From contig MKWG01000043.1 of the NCBI GenBank assembly GCA_001899685.1, forward strand, positions 533,498 to 597,497: a DNA stretch of 64,000 nt, in the 5' to 3' direction. This DNA comes from Sphingobacteriales bacterium 44-15 (GTDB lineage: Bacteria > Bacteroidota > Bacteroidia > Chitinophagales > Chitinophagaceae). The notes below the pieces were generated by a model. That model was not told the origin of the DNA. It made no database searches and saw only the letters and a program-made list of their open reading frames with translations. Below are positions 8,982-19,718 of this stretch, in pieces (within the stretch, counting starts at the first letter, position 1; every line of letters begins with the position of its first letter). Made by a program: the position numbers and the translations under genes.

Positions 8982-10925
8982 TTATTCGGGCCTGATCACC
9001 AACTTTACGGCGCTCTTTCCTGCAGTGCTTCCTGAAAGATTGATACGGTAAATATTATCACCCCATTTTTCTTCTATGCCTTTATCTTCCATCGTGACAA
9101 GCGGAATTTTCTCCACCGTCACTTTCATCTGCACCGGGTTGTATTGCACTAGAAAATTTTTGCCTTCCCCGTTTTCCTGTTTATAATAAATGGCCACCTC
9201 CCCTTCCTTTTTCAGCTTTGCAGGGTAACAGGTCATCAGATGCTCTGTAAATGTTCCTGCTGCCTGCAGGGATATTTTATCTGTCACTTCCACATTTTTT
9301 GTCCTGTTAAGCCTCACGGAACGCTGCCATTGATCAATCCCTGCATTGGCAGGATATGCCCCGGCAATATCCAGCGTCAGCTCAGAGAATTTTTTATTTT
9401 TCTGATAAGAAACACCAGTTGCCTTAAAATTGACGCCCGCCGGTTGGGTGAATCCCTTAATGGTAGGCAGGTTATGATAATCCGAGCAGTTGGACCATAT
9501 TTCATATCGCTTGTTGCTAAAAGTTTTCCCGGTATAGGTTCCTCTCCCCACATCAATAATCACAGGCAGTCCGTCATAATATACGATATAGTTACCAATA
9601 TCATTGTGATTATGGCTTTCATCATTGTTGCCTCCTTTGGCAGCCACAAAAAGTCCCCTGTCGCTGCCTTCCCTGTCTCTTGCGATCATCACCTGAATGC
9701 CGGGCAGCCATACATCAGCGGGCAATGGCAGCGCCTGTGGAGCGCTCCTGTACTCGTCCTGGATAAACAACTCAAAAAGATTCCTGAAATACTGAAAGCT
9801 GCCGATCTCTCCATTCTTTGGTTTGCGGTAAAAAGCGCCGAACTGCATCATACCCGGATCTCCGATATCTTTCCCGAACCGGTAGATCATGCCGGCAGCC
9901 ATTCCCGGCTTAGGATCCGCATCAGCAAAATCAATAAAATATTCTTTACCGATCTGCGCCCTGTAAATAAACCGCGCCATATTCTTTATTTTCTCATTGT
10001 CATATACATACCGGAAAGCATCTTTGGTAGCAAGATTGAGCATAGCAATGTTGTCGTATAACGAAGCTGCTGCCGCTCCCCAATACCCCGGGCCTTCATC
10101 ACACCCGCCATCTTCAGGATATGGATTTAGAAACTGGTCTAACACATGTAAAATCTTATATACCATATCAGCCCTCTTAGCGTTATCTTTTTCCAGCAAC
10201 AGTGCGGTATTGAGCCAGTTGGAGCATATCCACGGGTTCCAGTTGTTCGGCGGCCTGCCATTGGCGTTAGCAGCCATCCAGCCGTGCTGCTTTGTCATCA
10301 GCGGCTCGAATATCCTGTTGTTAACCTCATAATAGATCCTTTTGCGTATTTGCGGTGATACAGCATCAAGCTTATCTCCGACAAAATAATCTACCCATGC
10401 CAAAAAGGTAGCCGTCTCTGCGCTGAACAATTCCACAAACGGCTTTGATACATCCATCAGCCCGGAATATTCTTTTGTACGGGGCAGATGTGCAGAAGCG
10501 CCCCAAAAAGATTCTTCGCAAATAGACCATACGCCATTTATGATAGGATCAATAAATCTTCCCTTGTCCTCATATACTTCTGCCAGCAGCAAAGTGCCAA
10601 GCACCCTCCTCTTCTGAAAGCTTATTTTTTCATAACCGGCCCTTTCTCCTGTTCGCTCTATCAACAGCGAAGTAGTGGCAGGAATAGCGGGCCATTCGTA
10701 GTGAATATACGACTCCGCTTTTTCCAGGTATGCTTTCATAATAGTATCATCCGCCCTGCTCCAGGCTGTCCTGTCTGTAATATGCGGGAAAGGTGTCCAT
10801 TGTTGTTGTGAGATCAGTAGCCGCTGCAACTCTTCCCGGGAATATTTGCCGCTCAATAAATTTGATTCCTGCGCCTTAGCCTGCACCAAAAAAGCCAACC
10901 CAAAGACAAATGCGAATATTTTCAT
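8982..10925 (-). CDS. Heparinase II/III-family polysaccharide lyase
   Basis: Signal peptide; NNWNPWICSNWLNTALL, DESHNHNDIGNYIVYYDGLPVIIDVGRGTYTGKTFS typical of the heparinase II/III beta-sheet domain. Confidence 0.88.
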   Translation of the reverse strand: MKIFAFVFGLAFLVQAKAQESNLLSGKYSREELQRLLISQQQWTPFPHITDRTAWSRADDTIMKAYLEKAESYIHYEWPAIPATTSLLIERTGERAGYEKISFQKRRVLGTLLLAEVYEDKGRFIDPIINGVWSICEESFWGASAHLPRTKEYSGLMDVSKPFVELFSAETATFLAWVDYFVGDKLDAVSPQIRKRIYYEVNNRIFEPLMTKQHGWMAANANGRPPNNWNPWICSNWLNTALLLEKDNAKRADMVYKILHVLDQFLNPYPEDGGCDEGPGYWGAAAASLYDNIAMLNLATKDAFRYVYDNEKIKNMARFIYRAQIGKEYFIDFADADPKPGMAAGMIYRFGKDIGDPGMMQFGAFYRKPKNGEIGSFQYFRNLFELFIQDEYRSAPQALPLPADVWLPGIQVMIARDREGSDRGLFVAAKGGNNDESHNHNDIGNYIVYYDGLPVIIDVGRGTYTGKTFSNKRYEIWSNCSDYHNLPTIKGFTQPAGVNFKATGVSYQKNKKFSELTLDIAGAYPANAGIDQWQRSVRLNRTKNVEVTDKISLQAAGTFTEHLMTCYPAKLKKEGEVAIYYKQENGEGKNFLVQYNPVQMKVTVEKIPLVTMEDKGIEEKWGDNIYRINLSGSTAGKSAVKLVIRPE

Positions 10926-10952
10926 ATAGCTCTTTTATACGCCTGACAATGC

Positions 10953-12362
10953 TTATTTATATTTTAAAAGAAGTTCAGGTTTCTCCTGGTCATGCTGCAT
11001 AGTATAGGGAAGCCGCCATACCTTATCTCCATTTTCATTGCAGAAATAAAGGTAAGATATGGATAAGCTGTCCGGGTTGCCATCAGCCCAGAATGCATAA
11101 AAATCAGGATGGGCATTCAGCGGTCTCCTGGCATAAGAATGATTGCGGGTACTGTTTGATGTCAGATCGCGTTTTTTTATCCAGGTCTTCCCTTCATCTG
11201 CACTTTCCCAAAGCGCTATCTCCCCTCCTGTTCCATATCGTTGCGGCCCCGGCTCCGTAGGTCCTATGATCTGCCATTTATTTTTTCCAATATATAATGA
11301 TCCCATGTCATAATTATGCGTGGAAGTACATACCGGATCAAAGCTCCATTTTTTATCCCTGCGGTGGATAACAGTCCACACACGCGGGTCACCTGACGGT
11401 CCCGGCTGGAAACCTTTACTTATTACCGCAAGGATCACAGGATCGCCATGCTTGTCAAAATTCAAATCATTCAGGTATACCAGCTTTCCTTCAGCCTGAT
11501 AGTCTTTAATGAGCGCATTATTTTGCGGATCGCTCAATGGCGGTTGGATAGCTTTACCATCCATGGTTGTCCAGGTCTTTCCCATGTCGCTTGTCTGAAC
11601 GAGGTAAACATTTGTTCTTTTATCTACATTTCCCCCCGGATGATAGTTAAAAACAGAAACCAGTTTGTCGCCACGAAGATTGCTTACCTGGTAATGTCCT
11701 CCCATACCCGACAACTTCTGATCTTCCGTCCAGTTGATCCCATCGGCGCTTGTTTTCCAATACAATTCCCTTCCTTTTGTATATTTTGTAAAGAGATATA
11801 AAAATCCTTTGCCGGGTACCCACCAGGGCTGGGGATAAGTCATTTCACCGCTCAGAATTTCATCAAAACGGTCAATGCTGTAAGGCTCATGACTTTTAAA
11901 AAGAATACCCGGGCGACTGGTATTCCGTCCGCTGACAAACACCCACAGATATCCTTTACCGTCTATTGACAGCGAAGCGTTATCGTGGGGATCATCCACT
12001 CCTTTTTTATCGTATACGATAACCGGCTTGGGCACGGTTTTCTTTTTATGATCGAAATAAGAGATCATGATCAGCAAATGTCTTTCATCCTGCGCTGTGG
12101 TTCCTCCATATACAAAAAAAGTTTTGTGAACCTGTCTGGAATAGATAGCAACAGGCACATGACTTGAAGTATAAGTGCCGAGCCCGCCTGAATATTTATC
12201 GCCATAAGTGGAAAACTGTCCTAATGTGAACCAGATACCTTTATAGCCATCCGCCTTTGCATTCTGCGCAGAAGCGGTATTATACAACAGGCATATACAA
12301 CAACAAGTCTGGTATATCATCATCCTGAAAAACTTACTTATATCGCGCAGCCTTTTTTTATT
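10953..12362 (-). CDS. BNR-repeat family beta-propeller protein (BNR_4-like, possible lyase)
   Basis: DGYKGIWFTLGQFSTYGDKYSGGLGTYTSSHVPVAIYS..DDPHDNASLSIDGKGYLWVFVSGR; start chosen at internal MNKKRL. Confidence 0.75.
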   Translation of the reverse strand, partial: NKKRLRDISKFFRMMIYQTCCCICLLYNTASAQNAKADGYKGIWFTLGQFSTYGDKYSGGLGTYTSSHVPVAIYSRQVHKTFFVYGGTTAQDERHLLIMISYFDHKKKTVPKPVIVYDKKGVDDPHDNASLSIDGKGYLWVFVSGRNTSRPGILFKSHEPYSIDRFDEILSGEMTYPQPWWVPGKGFLYLFTKYTKGRELYWKTSADGINWTEDQKLSGMGGHYQVSNLRGDKLVSVFNYHPGGNVDKRTNVYLVQTSDMGKTWTTMDGKAIQPPLSDPQNNALIKDYQAEGKLVYLNDLNFDKHGDPVILAVISKGFQPGPSGDPRVWTVIHRRDKKWSFDPVCTSTHNYDMGSLYIGKNKWQIIGPTEPGPQRYGTGGEIALWESADEGKTWIKKRDLTSNSTRNHSYARRPLNAHPDFYAFWADGNPDSLSISYLYFCNENGDKVWRLPYTMQHDQEKPELLLKYK

Positions 12363-12379
12363 CATACCACATTCATGAA

Positions 12380-14295
12380 TCATTTGCCCAATGGCCATTT
12401 GCTTAAAGAAAAGGTAGTGATCTTCCCGGAATAATTTCCCGGTATCAGGCTCACCGCAGTAAAAGCTTTAGTATGCGCAGGAACAGTAAGCTCAAATCCT
12501 ACCAATACTGTTCCCGGGTTAGGCGCATCATACTCCTGCGGCGGGTCAGTGCTCCATGTCTTCATTATGATATTTCCTGACGCTTCCACCTTCAGCAAAA
12601 GCTGTTTTCCTTTTTGTGTGAGCAATATAGTGTTCTTTCCCGTGATCTTCGCATCTGCGGGAGTCAGCATTGTCCATCTTATAGTTGCAGCCGTATCTGC
12701 CGTTTCCATCTCATCGCGAACCACCACGTATTTTTTATCTACTACTGCAATTCCCCTCAAAGCTTTCGACAATGACCCTTTATATATTTCGCTAAGGTCA
12801 GCAGTAGCATTAAGAAATGATGGTGCTGAGGAATAACCCGTAATGGGTGCATATCCTTTCACCAACTGATGCTGATCGTTACGGTTAGCGTATTATGCAC
12901 CTGGTTGGTATAGCGGAATACCGTCCATCGCTGGGCATCCTGTGTTCGGCCAAATATCTGCAGTCCTTTTGATTCGAGCGATTCGTAATTCTGCGCCCCG
13001 AAATCCATAGCCCAGCGAACGCCTTCCGCATCCATGACAAAAGAGCCAATATCCATGTGCGCATGATTTACAGACGCCGAGCCGCCTTTCATGCCTACAA
13101 AAATCGCTGAAGTATCTGTCCATGAAGTACGCATGAGCGCTACAGGAGTTCTGCCGTGGCCTACCCATACCAGGTTTTTGGGTACAGTAATGGTATTCAT
13201 CTTAGCGCCGTCATTCCACAACATGATCCCGGGGAGCAGGCGGTCGTTTACAAATGCAGAAAAATTATTTTCACGCAACCGGTCGCACTCCACCCACAAC
13301 ACAGACGGATCATGAAGCCTGGATGCCAGCCAGAACATGGCAGGCTGTAACCCGCCGCCTTTTTCTCCTGCATCCGAATAGTTGAACGGTCTTCCCGTTG
13401 GCCCGGTCATGTTTTCCAAAAAAACAGCAGTCTGTAAAAACCCGGGGCTTTTACTCAGCCCGAAGTCCCTGCCGAAACGTTTTTCCACAGCAGATAAAAA
13501 CATCACATTAAAGCTTGTACCGTATCCCCAATAACCGTATCCTTCGGGATAGGCGCCATCGGGGGCATATTCCTGCATGGGCTTTACAACAGATCTTATA
13601 GCACGGTTGACTATACTTCTGCAAAGTGCAGGATCATCTTCATATACTGCCATTGCACCGTATGTCATGCCGGCATTGCATACCTGGTTCCAGTTGTGCT
13701 CTGCCCGCAGCCAGCCATTATTTTTCGGGTCGAGCGAAGGAGTAAGCCCTTTTTGAATAATAGCGGTTTTGATGACAGCCCTCGACGCTGCAGAAAGATC
13801 TTTATACAACCAGTCATACCCTATGGATAAGGCCATTGTCATTTCAGCAACATCAAGAAAATGAGAAGGGTTCCAGTCGCTGAAAGCTGAAATAGCCAAC
13901 ATTTCTTTTTCAGCGCGATCAAAATATTTTTTCTCCTGTGTCATACGATAAGCATACGACAGGAAGAAAAGGCGTCTCAACGCTTCCCGTGACTTTCCCA
14001 GTAACCTGCGCCCGATCTTTATGCGTTCTACCGGCGGCTGAGGCAGGATATTATCGCACTCCGCCAGAATAGCTTTATGCATTTGCTCCCACACAGGATC
14101 TGCGGCAATATTATTCCTGACATTTCTCTCCTCACCTTCCAACAACAATATCCTCGGATGATCGCCGAAAGATTCTGTTGGTGCTATAGAATCAGCCTGG
14201 GAAAATAAATTTGCAGTAACGCTGCATTGCAGCAACAATACAATAAGTGCCGAAGAGAAGCATTTTCTCTGAAGTAATCGTCCTGAAATATTCAT
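12380..14295 (-). pseudogene. Heparinase II/III-family lyase interrupted by a single-base frameshift near 12879
   Basis: ORFs 12859..14295 and 12380..12865 join as ...VHNTLTV[N]DQHQLVKGYAPI... if one A is restored (GTA-AC-GAT to GTA-AAC-GAT). Confidence 0.8.
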
Positions 14296-14327
14296 ACGGC
14301 AATATTTATTATAAATGATATATTCCT

Positions 14328-16382
14328 TCAGTGCATAAGCACTGACTTTTCCTGTGATATTTTCTCCTGCAAAGGCATATTCCTGTTGCCTTCGTACATA
14401 TTATCCTCATACCGGCTGTCGTGTGCAGCATACGATTCCAATCCGAAGCCGCCATTATAATGTATGAGGTTATGATCCACCAGGACTTTTTTGGAGCCTT
14501 TGTATAAAAAAGAAACCAGTATGCCGCTACGGTCGTTACCTTCAATAAGATTGTTATGTATGCGGATATCTTCGCTTTCACTGACCAATACACCATAGTA
14601 ACCGTTTCTTGCCACTTCACAATGATCCAGCGAAGCCTGCTTACAATGCTCCAATGCAACACCGCTCCCGTATGGAGAGGTGACAAGTCTGCTATTGCTT
14701 ACCGTTATTTTTTTGCAATGGGTCAGCAGAAGATTGTGCTGTAAAGCTGCTCCGGGTATGACATTTCCTCCGTTTTCATTAAGATCACATCCCGATATAT
14801 GTACGGAATCTGCACCACTGATCAGCACCCCGTTGAATGTGCAGTTCCTTACGGTAATATTTTCCAGCGTGATATTATGCATACCGCCATCTGTGGAAGA
14901 ACGGAATACGATGCCGCCCCTGTTGTAGCGTCCTTTAAAGGAACGGTTACTGTTGGGATCTGTTCCGGGGTTTGTAGCATTAGCGCCTTCGACCACGATA
15001 TTCCGGATGGCTATGTCGTGCATGCCTTCCTCTTTATTCACCATGGCATCTCTCATGCCGGAAGCTGGATCAAGGAATAAAACCGAAGCCGCTCCTTCTC
15101 CATATATACTCACGCCGGAAGGTATCAGAAGTGTTGCCGGCAGGATATGTATACCCGCCTTTATCAATACCTTCCCGCCGGATACAGCAGCTTTATCCAA
15201 GGCTCCCTGCACAGATTGCCCCGGCGAGACTACCACAGCGTCACCAGTATCCGCGTTCCGGTATGCAATACCGGCGCCTGCCACAGACTGCAGGGAGTAT
15301 TGCCGGAGGAGTTTTGGTTTTTCAATTATTTTACTTTTAAACAGTCTTACAGAAGTCAGTATGCTCCGGGCAGCTTTAGTCCTCACCGAATCCGCTGCTC
15401 TCTTTACAAACGGCAGCTCCACTCCCATAGCTTTATAATGACGATATACATATTCATAATCGTCTCTCAGGTTTTTCTCACGTTCTGATATTATGCAATA
15501 GCATTGCTGCTCTTTTCCCAGTAAAAAGCCTGCGGTATATTCAAAGCCCGCGCCTATCCTGTTGTTGCCAATGGAAAACAGATCAACGCCCTGCGTGTAT
15601 GCCACCTGTGCAGCGCCGGCAAATTCTCCCAGGCCTAACTGTACATGTCCCTGGTCGCGGGGGCTTTCCTGGCACTGTCCATTGGGATAGATATACTTAA
15701 AAATACTGCCATTTACAGGCCCGTGCAGGAAATGATCAACCGCATTATCAAACATAGCCCGGTTGTCTGTAAAAACAGCTATCGCCATTATGCTGTGAAT
15801 GATAGCGCCGTCCCAATTACCATTGGCTTCAGGAAAATAATACCGCAGCAACGGGTAATAGACCGTCATCAGCATATTTTCAAATCCGTCGATGTCTTTC
15901 TGCTCCCACCCGGCGCCGGTATATCTCAACAGCTCTGCGGCATTACAAAGCAGGTGCCCGGTCCATGCAGCCAGGAGCTTTGCATCATTATAATCAAAAT
16001 CCCATAGTACCGGCGACCACGCATTTAATATATCCATTGCTTTACGCGCATATTTCCTGTCGGAAGTAATATACCATACCAATGCATAGCTGTAAGCCAT
16101 TTCAGCGCTCCGCGATAATTCATTGCCGCCGATATTAGGGCGTCCGTAAGGTCCGCGAAGCACATGCGCGAATGGCTTTACAACAAAAGGAGTATCGGCT
16201 ATAGCCTTAAGCCTGTCGAAAGCTCCTTTCCAGGGCGCTTCACCTGCCATTACCTTCCGCTTCATTTCGGCAAGGTCTGCAGCATTTTGATTGATGCCGG
16301 GATGCATCATTTTTTGTGCATGCAGTGAAGAAGAAAATAATACCGTTATATATAACAACAGCAGACGGATAGTATACTTCAT
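14328..16382 (-). CDS. Alginate-lyase-family (alpha/alpha toroid) domain fused to a right-handed beta-helix domain
   Basis: N-terminal NELSRSAEMAYSYALVWYITSDRKYARKAMDILNAW..QESPRDQGHVQLGLGEFA; C-terminal PbH1-type repeats (ITLENITVRNCTFNGVLISGADSVHISGCDLNENGG). Confidence 0.85.
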   Translation of the reverse strand: MKYTIRLLLLYITVLFSSSLHAQKMMHPGINQNAADLAEMKRKVMAGEAPWKGAFDRLKAIADTPFVVKPFAHVLRGPYGRPNIGGNELSRSAEMAYSYALVWYITSDRKYARKAMDILNAWSPVLWDFDYNDAKLLAAWTGHLLCNAAELLRYTGAGWEQKDIDGFENMLMTVYYPLLRYYFPEANGNWDGAIIHSIMAIAVFTDNRAMFDNAVDHFLHGPVNGSIFKYIYPNGQCQESPRDQGHVQLGLGEFAGAAQVAYTQGVDLFSIGNNRIGAGFEYTAGFLLGKEQQCYCIISEREKNLRDDYEYVYRHYKAMGVELPFVKRAADSVRTKAARSILTSVRLFKSKIIEKPKLLRQYSLQSVAGAGIAYRNADTGDAVVVSPGQSVQGALDKAAVSGGKVLIKAGIHILPATLLIPSGVSIYGEGAASVLFLDPASGMRDAMVNKEEGMHDIAIRNIVVEGANATNPGTDPNSNRSFKGRYNRGGIVFRSSTDGGMHNITLENITVRNCTFNGVLISGADSVHISGCDLNENGGNVIPGAALQHNLLLTHCKKITVSNSRLVTSPYGSGVALEHCKQASLDHCEVARNGYYGVLVSESEDIRIHNNLIEGNDRSGILVSFLYKGSKKVLVDHNLIHYNGGFGLESYAAHDSRYEDNMYEGNRNMPLQEKISQEKSVLMH

Positions 16383-16394
16383 ATAAACCCCTTT

Positions 16395-17399
16395 TTATTT
16401 GCCGCTCATGGTATACCGTTTCATGCTGATCACTGCGCTCTTACTGCCATTGTTTACAGAATTGAAATAAATATAAGCCCGGTATTTTCCATCGCTGGTT
16501 TCCGCCCAGACTCCTGCTTCCGCTTTTAAATTAATAGCAAAGTCGGGGGCGTTGGAAAGGTCGAGCTTTTCAAAATCAAGGTCATCAATATAAATACCAT
16601 ATTGAGATTGCGCCAGGTTATAATCCTGCAGGTTGAACACCTTCTGTACTTTAGTGCTTTTATTCACACCGGCAGGCAGATCCACTCCCGGCAGGTATTG
16701 CGCATCTGCAGCGGGAGACACCAATGCATGGTTAAAAATGACATCCGGATCTGCATAGTAAACGTATACAAGGTCGATCTTATCCGGATTGGCAGCAGCG
16801 CCTGCCTCATCATATACCTTCATATCGGCGATAGAAATATAGGCTGCGGCTCCATTGCTTACATTGAGCTTGCGTACCATATCCATAGTGGCAATAGTAT
16901 AGGGCCCCATTTTGTAGGAAACGGTCTCGCCATCATCGCTTTTAGCAGAAAATGTAAACGACACCTGCTTACCACGGGCTTCTTCAGGAATGACATAATA
17001 ATAACGAAGCGTCGCAGCGAAGGTATCCACATTATAAGTTACCGATGTAGTATTCCCGCTGGTAACGGAAGGTTCCGCTACCGGCACACCAACATCCTGC
17101 CCGCTGCCATTGGTATAGTAGGCATTGTTTTCGAGATAAGTGCCGTTTGCACCTGCAATAGAAGCTTCCACCTGGGCAGAGACCAGCTTACCTTTTTCAG
17201 GCAGGATCGCCATAGCATAAGCAAACTCTATCTGCTGTCCCACAATATTGGGCCCCAGCGTACGCTTGATCACATCATTCTGCAAAACATCTTTGGGAAC
17301 AGGAAGTGCATACTCTTCTTTTTTACAACCGGCAAGAAACAACCCTGCTGCCAGCGCCGGTAATATTGATTTGCGGAATATTTTTGTATGTAGCATCAC
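16395..17399 (-). CDS. Surface lipoprotein, DUF4466-like
   Basis: Lipobox LFLAGCKKEEY; position directly after SusCD and small lipoprotein. Confidence 0.6.
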   Translation of the reverse strand: MMLHTKIFRKSILPALAAGLFLAGCKKEEYALPVPKDVLQNDVIKRTLGPNIVGQQIEFAYAMAILPEKGKLVSAQVEASIAGANGTYLENNAYYTNGSGQDVGVPVAEPSVTSGNTTSVTYNVDTFAATLRYYYVIPEEARGKQVSFTFSAKSDDGETVSYKMGPYTIATMDMVRKLNVSNGAAAYISIADMKVYDEAGAAANPDKIDLVYVYYADPDVIFNHALVSPAADAQYLPGVDLPAGVNKSTKVQKVFNLQDYNLAQSQYGIYIDDLDFEKLDLSNAPDFAINLKAEAGVWAETSDGKYRAYIYFNSVNNGSKSAVISMKRYTMSGK

Positions 17400-17429
17400 A
17401 ATAATTTTTTGAATTGATTAAGAATTCTT

Positions 17430-17837
17430 TTACCTCGGTTGCACTGTTATGTAAACGGTATAAGGCTTTCTTACCTTACGGTTGCCTGAAACCACCGTAT
17501 ATATTTTTGGATGATCAAGGTCTGAAAAATCCACTTTGCCGGTGATCTTTGGATCAAGCTTGGCATCGGTAACCAGCGTAAACTGCGGGTAAAGATTTTT
17601 CAGATCAGTTCCATACAATACTTCAACATTTATAGTTTGTGCTACCGTATCTATTACAGCAGCTCCATTCCGTACAGTAACAAAGTCAGTGCCCAGCAAT
17701 TCAAAATTGCTCACATAACATTCCGCACGTGTAGTGATCAACAAACCATCTTCATCAACAGGATAATCTTTTTTACAACCGGCAAGCGCGAGCAAACTAA
17801 CAGCAATTGTTATGATATATGTTTTCATTGTAATCAT
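17430..17837 (-). CDS. Small PUL-associated lipoprotein (DUF5018-like)
   Basis: LLALAGCKKDYP lipobox; single Ig-like domain ending YTVYITVQPR. Confidence 0.55.
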   Translation of the reverse strand: MITMKTYIITIAVSLLALAGCKKDYPVDEDGLLITTRAECYVSNFELLGTDFVTVRNGAAVIDTVAQTINVEVLYGTDLKNLYPQFTLVTDAKLDPKITGKVDFSDLDHPKIYTVVSGNRKVRKPYTVYITVQPR

Positions 17838-17855
17838 TTTGGTTAATGTCAGGTT

Positions 17856-19706
17856 TTATCTCCAGGGAGTATTTTGGGTAAGATTGGAATTTCTGTCTCT
17901 TTCGCTCGGCGGTATTCTGAATATATAATCCTGCTGGTATTCACGTTCAGAAGTGTTCTGAAAATAGCGCTGCTGATTGGCTCCCCAGGTATCTTTACGC
18001 CATACCCCTTCACTGCCGGGAGCTCCCCAAACTCTTTCCAATGCCCTCCAGCGGCGGAGATCAAATCCACGCATGCCCTCTCCGAGCAATTCAATAATTC
18101 TTTCCTGCTCTATGGCATTGAAGAAATTTTCTTTATTGTCTGTTTTATCTGCAGCAAGCGGCGGAAGGTTTCCGCGGTGACGAACACGATTGACAAGGGC
18201 GATGGCATCTGCCTGTGGTCCGCTAAGCTCATTGGTGGCTTCCGCATACATCAGGAATACATCTGCCAGCCGCATTACCGGCCATGCAAAGTCACCGTCG
18301 CTCCTTCCCTGCCCTGCATAATCACGAACAAATTTCCGGAAAACATATCCAGAATTGGTACCATCTGTATTATAGGTAGTATACTTTACGCCATCAATAG
18401 TTACCGGTTGCGCCCATGTTTTATAAATAAACGGAACCCAACCTATTGACTTAAGAGAAGCCATCCCTATGCTCATTTCATAATCCCATTCAATAGTTGC
18501 CTTCATCCTGTAATCACGATCTGCATAGCTGTCGGGGTTGACCGCTGAATTAGGAGTTGTACGCGCTGTCGCATCGGAAGAAGGATTCATAGGAATGAGC
18601 GGTGCAGCAAAATCTCCGGTGGTCAGCGACTGGTAGCGGTCGGCAATTTCATAACGCGGAGATACCCAGCATTGCGAACCTTCATGAGAGCGTCCTGCAA
18701 AATCACGCATGAGCTCCTCTCCCTGCCCTGTGCCGGTACCGCCATGGGTAAAGACCATGATCATCTCTGAATTGCCATTGGCTTTCGGTGTGAACAGGTA
18801 ATAATAATTGGGCAGCTCATCTGCTTTCCCCGGTTCAGATATATCACCGGGCTCACCACCCATATAGAGATCAAGCCCATAATTGTTAATAACATCATTG
18901 AAATCTGCTGCGGCTGCTGCATAGGCGGCATCCGCTTCCTGCTGACTGGCAGTAAAGCCTTCCAGCTCCGGCCAGCCAAAATGGTTCCATGATGCCCAGT
19001 ACAATTCGAGCTTACCCCTGAAAGCAAGGGCGGCGGGTTTGGATGCCCTGCCCAGCTCACTGGCGTGATCGGGAAGCTTCTCATAAGCATAAGTAAAGTC
19101 GGCCATGATAGAATCCTTTACCTGGCCGATGGGCAGGCGCGATATATCTGCCACTTCGGAATTATCGTTGATCACACGCCCGATATAAGGAACGTCTCCC
19201 CACATAGAAATCAGCCTGAAATATACCATACCACGCAGCAGGCGTGCCTCACCTACAATTCTTTCCAATCCTTCAACAGAAGAAGGGCTGGCAGTTTCAA
19301 GCATCCGGTTCACATTATCAATAACGTAGTTGGTACGGTTCACGGCTCCATAGAGGTAGCGGAACATTTTATCAAAGCCTGATGCATAACCCGTAGGATT
19401 ATAATTGCCGCCATTATATGCATCGCCTTTGGAAAGGTTGCCGCTGGTAGTGCTGGTACCTCTTGTCCGTACATATTCAGATTGCCCGTCAAGGTAATAA
19501 TCCCTGTCAAAGCAGGGTCTCACTGCTGAATAGGCACCCATTAAGGCAGTAGTAGCATCATCCTCAGACGTCCAGAAATTTGCCGCAGCAAGCTCGGTAG
19601 TTGGTTCCCTGTCGAGCAGATCTTTCCTGCAGGAAGTTTGCATCAATACCAGTAATGCCACGGAAGGCACTAATAATGTATTTCGTATCAGTTTTGTTTT
19701 CGTCAT
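17856..19706 (-). CDS. SusD/RagB-family nutrient-binding lipoprotein
   Basis: LLDREPTTELAAANFWTSEDDATTALMGAYSAV; RLADVFLMYAEATNEL; RGFDLRRWRAL. Confidence 0.95.
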   Translation of the reverse strand: MTKTKLIRNTLLVPSVALLVLMQTSCRKDLLDREPTTELAAANFWTSEDDATTALMGAYSAVRPCFDRDYYLDGQSEYVRTRGTSTTSGNLSKGDAYNGGNYNPTGYASGFDKMFRYLYGAVNRTNYVIDNVNRMLETASPSSVEGLERIVGEARLLRGMVYFRLISMWGDVPYIGRVINDNSEVADISRLPIGQVKDSIMADFTYAYEKLPDHASELGRASKPAALAFRGKLELYWASWNHFGWPELEGFTASQQEADAAYAAAAADFNDVINNYGLDLYMGGEPGDISEPGKADELPNYYYLFTPKANGNSEMIMVFTHGGTGTGQGEELMRDFAGRSHEGSQCWVSPRYEIADRYQSLTTGDFAAPLIPMNPSSDATARTTPNSAVNPDSYADRDYRMKATIEWDYEMSIGMASLKSIGWVPFIYKTWAQPVTIDGVKYTTYNTDGTNSGYVFRKFVRDYAGQGRSDGDFAWPVMRLADVFLMYAEATNELSGPQADAIALVNRVRHRGNLPPLAADKTDNKENFFNAIEQERIIELLGEGMRGFDLRRWRALERVWGAPGSEGVWRKDTWGANQQRYFQNTSEREYQQDYIFRIPPSERDRNSNLTQNTPWR

Positions 19707-19718
19707 GGCAAATAGTTT

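Noticed and set aside
9240-10061. 273-aa plus-strand ORF
   Set aside because: Fully antisense to the heparinase II/III CDS; no recognisable domain and Cys/Ile/His-rich composition typical of a shadow ORF.
14309-14686. 125-aa minus-strand ORF overlapping the 3' end of the beta-helix fusion gene
   Set aside because: Alternate frame of a well-supported CDS; does not extend the beta-helix pattern, so not taken as a frameshift.
16602-17363. 253-aa plus-strand ORF
   Set aside because: Antisense to the DUF4466-like lipoprotein gene; no domain signal.
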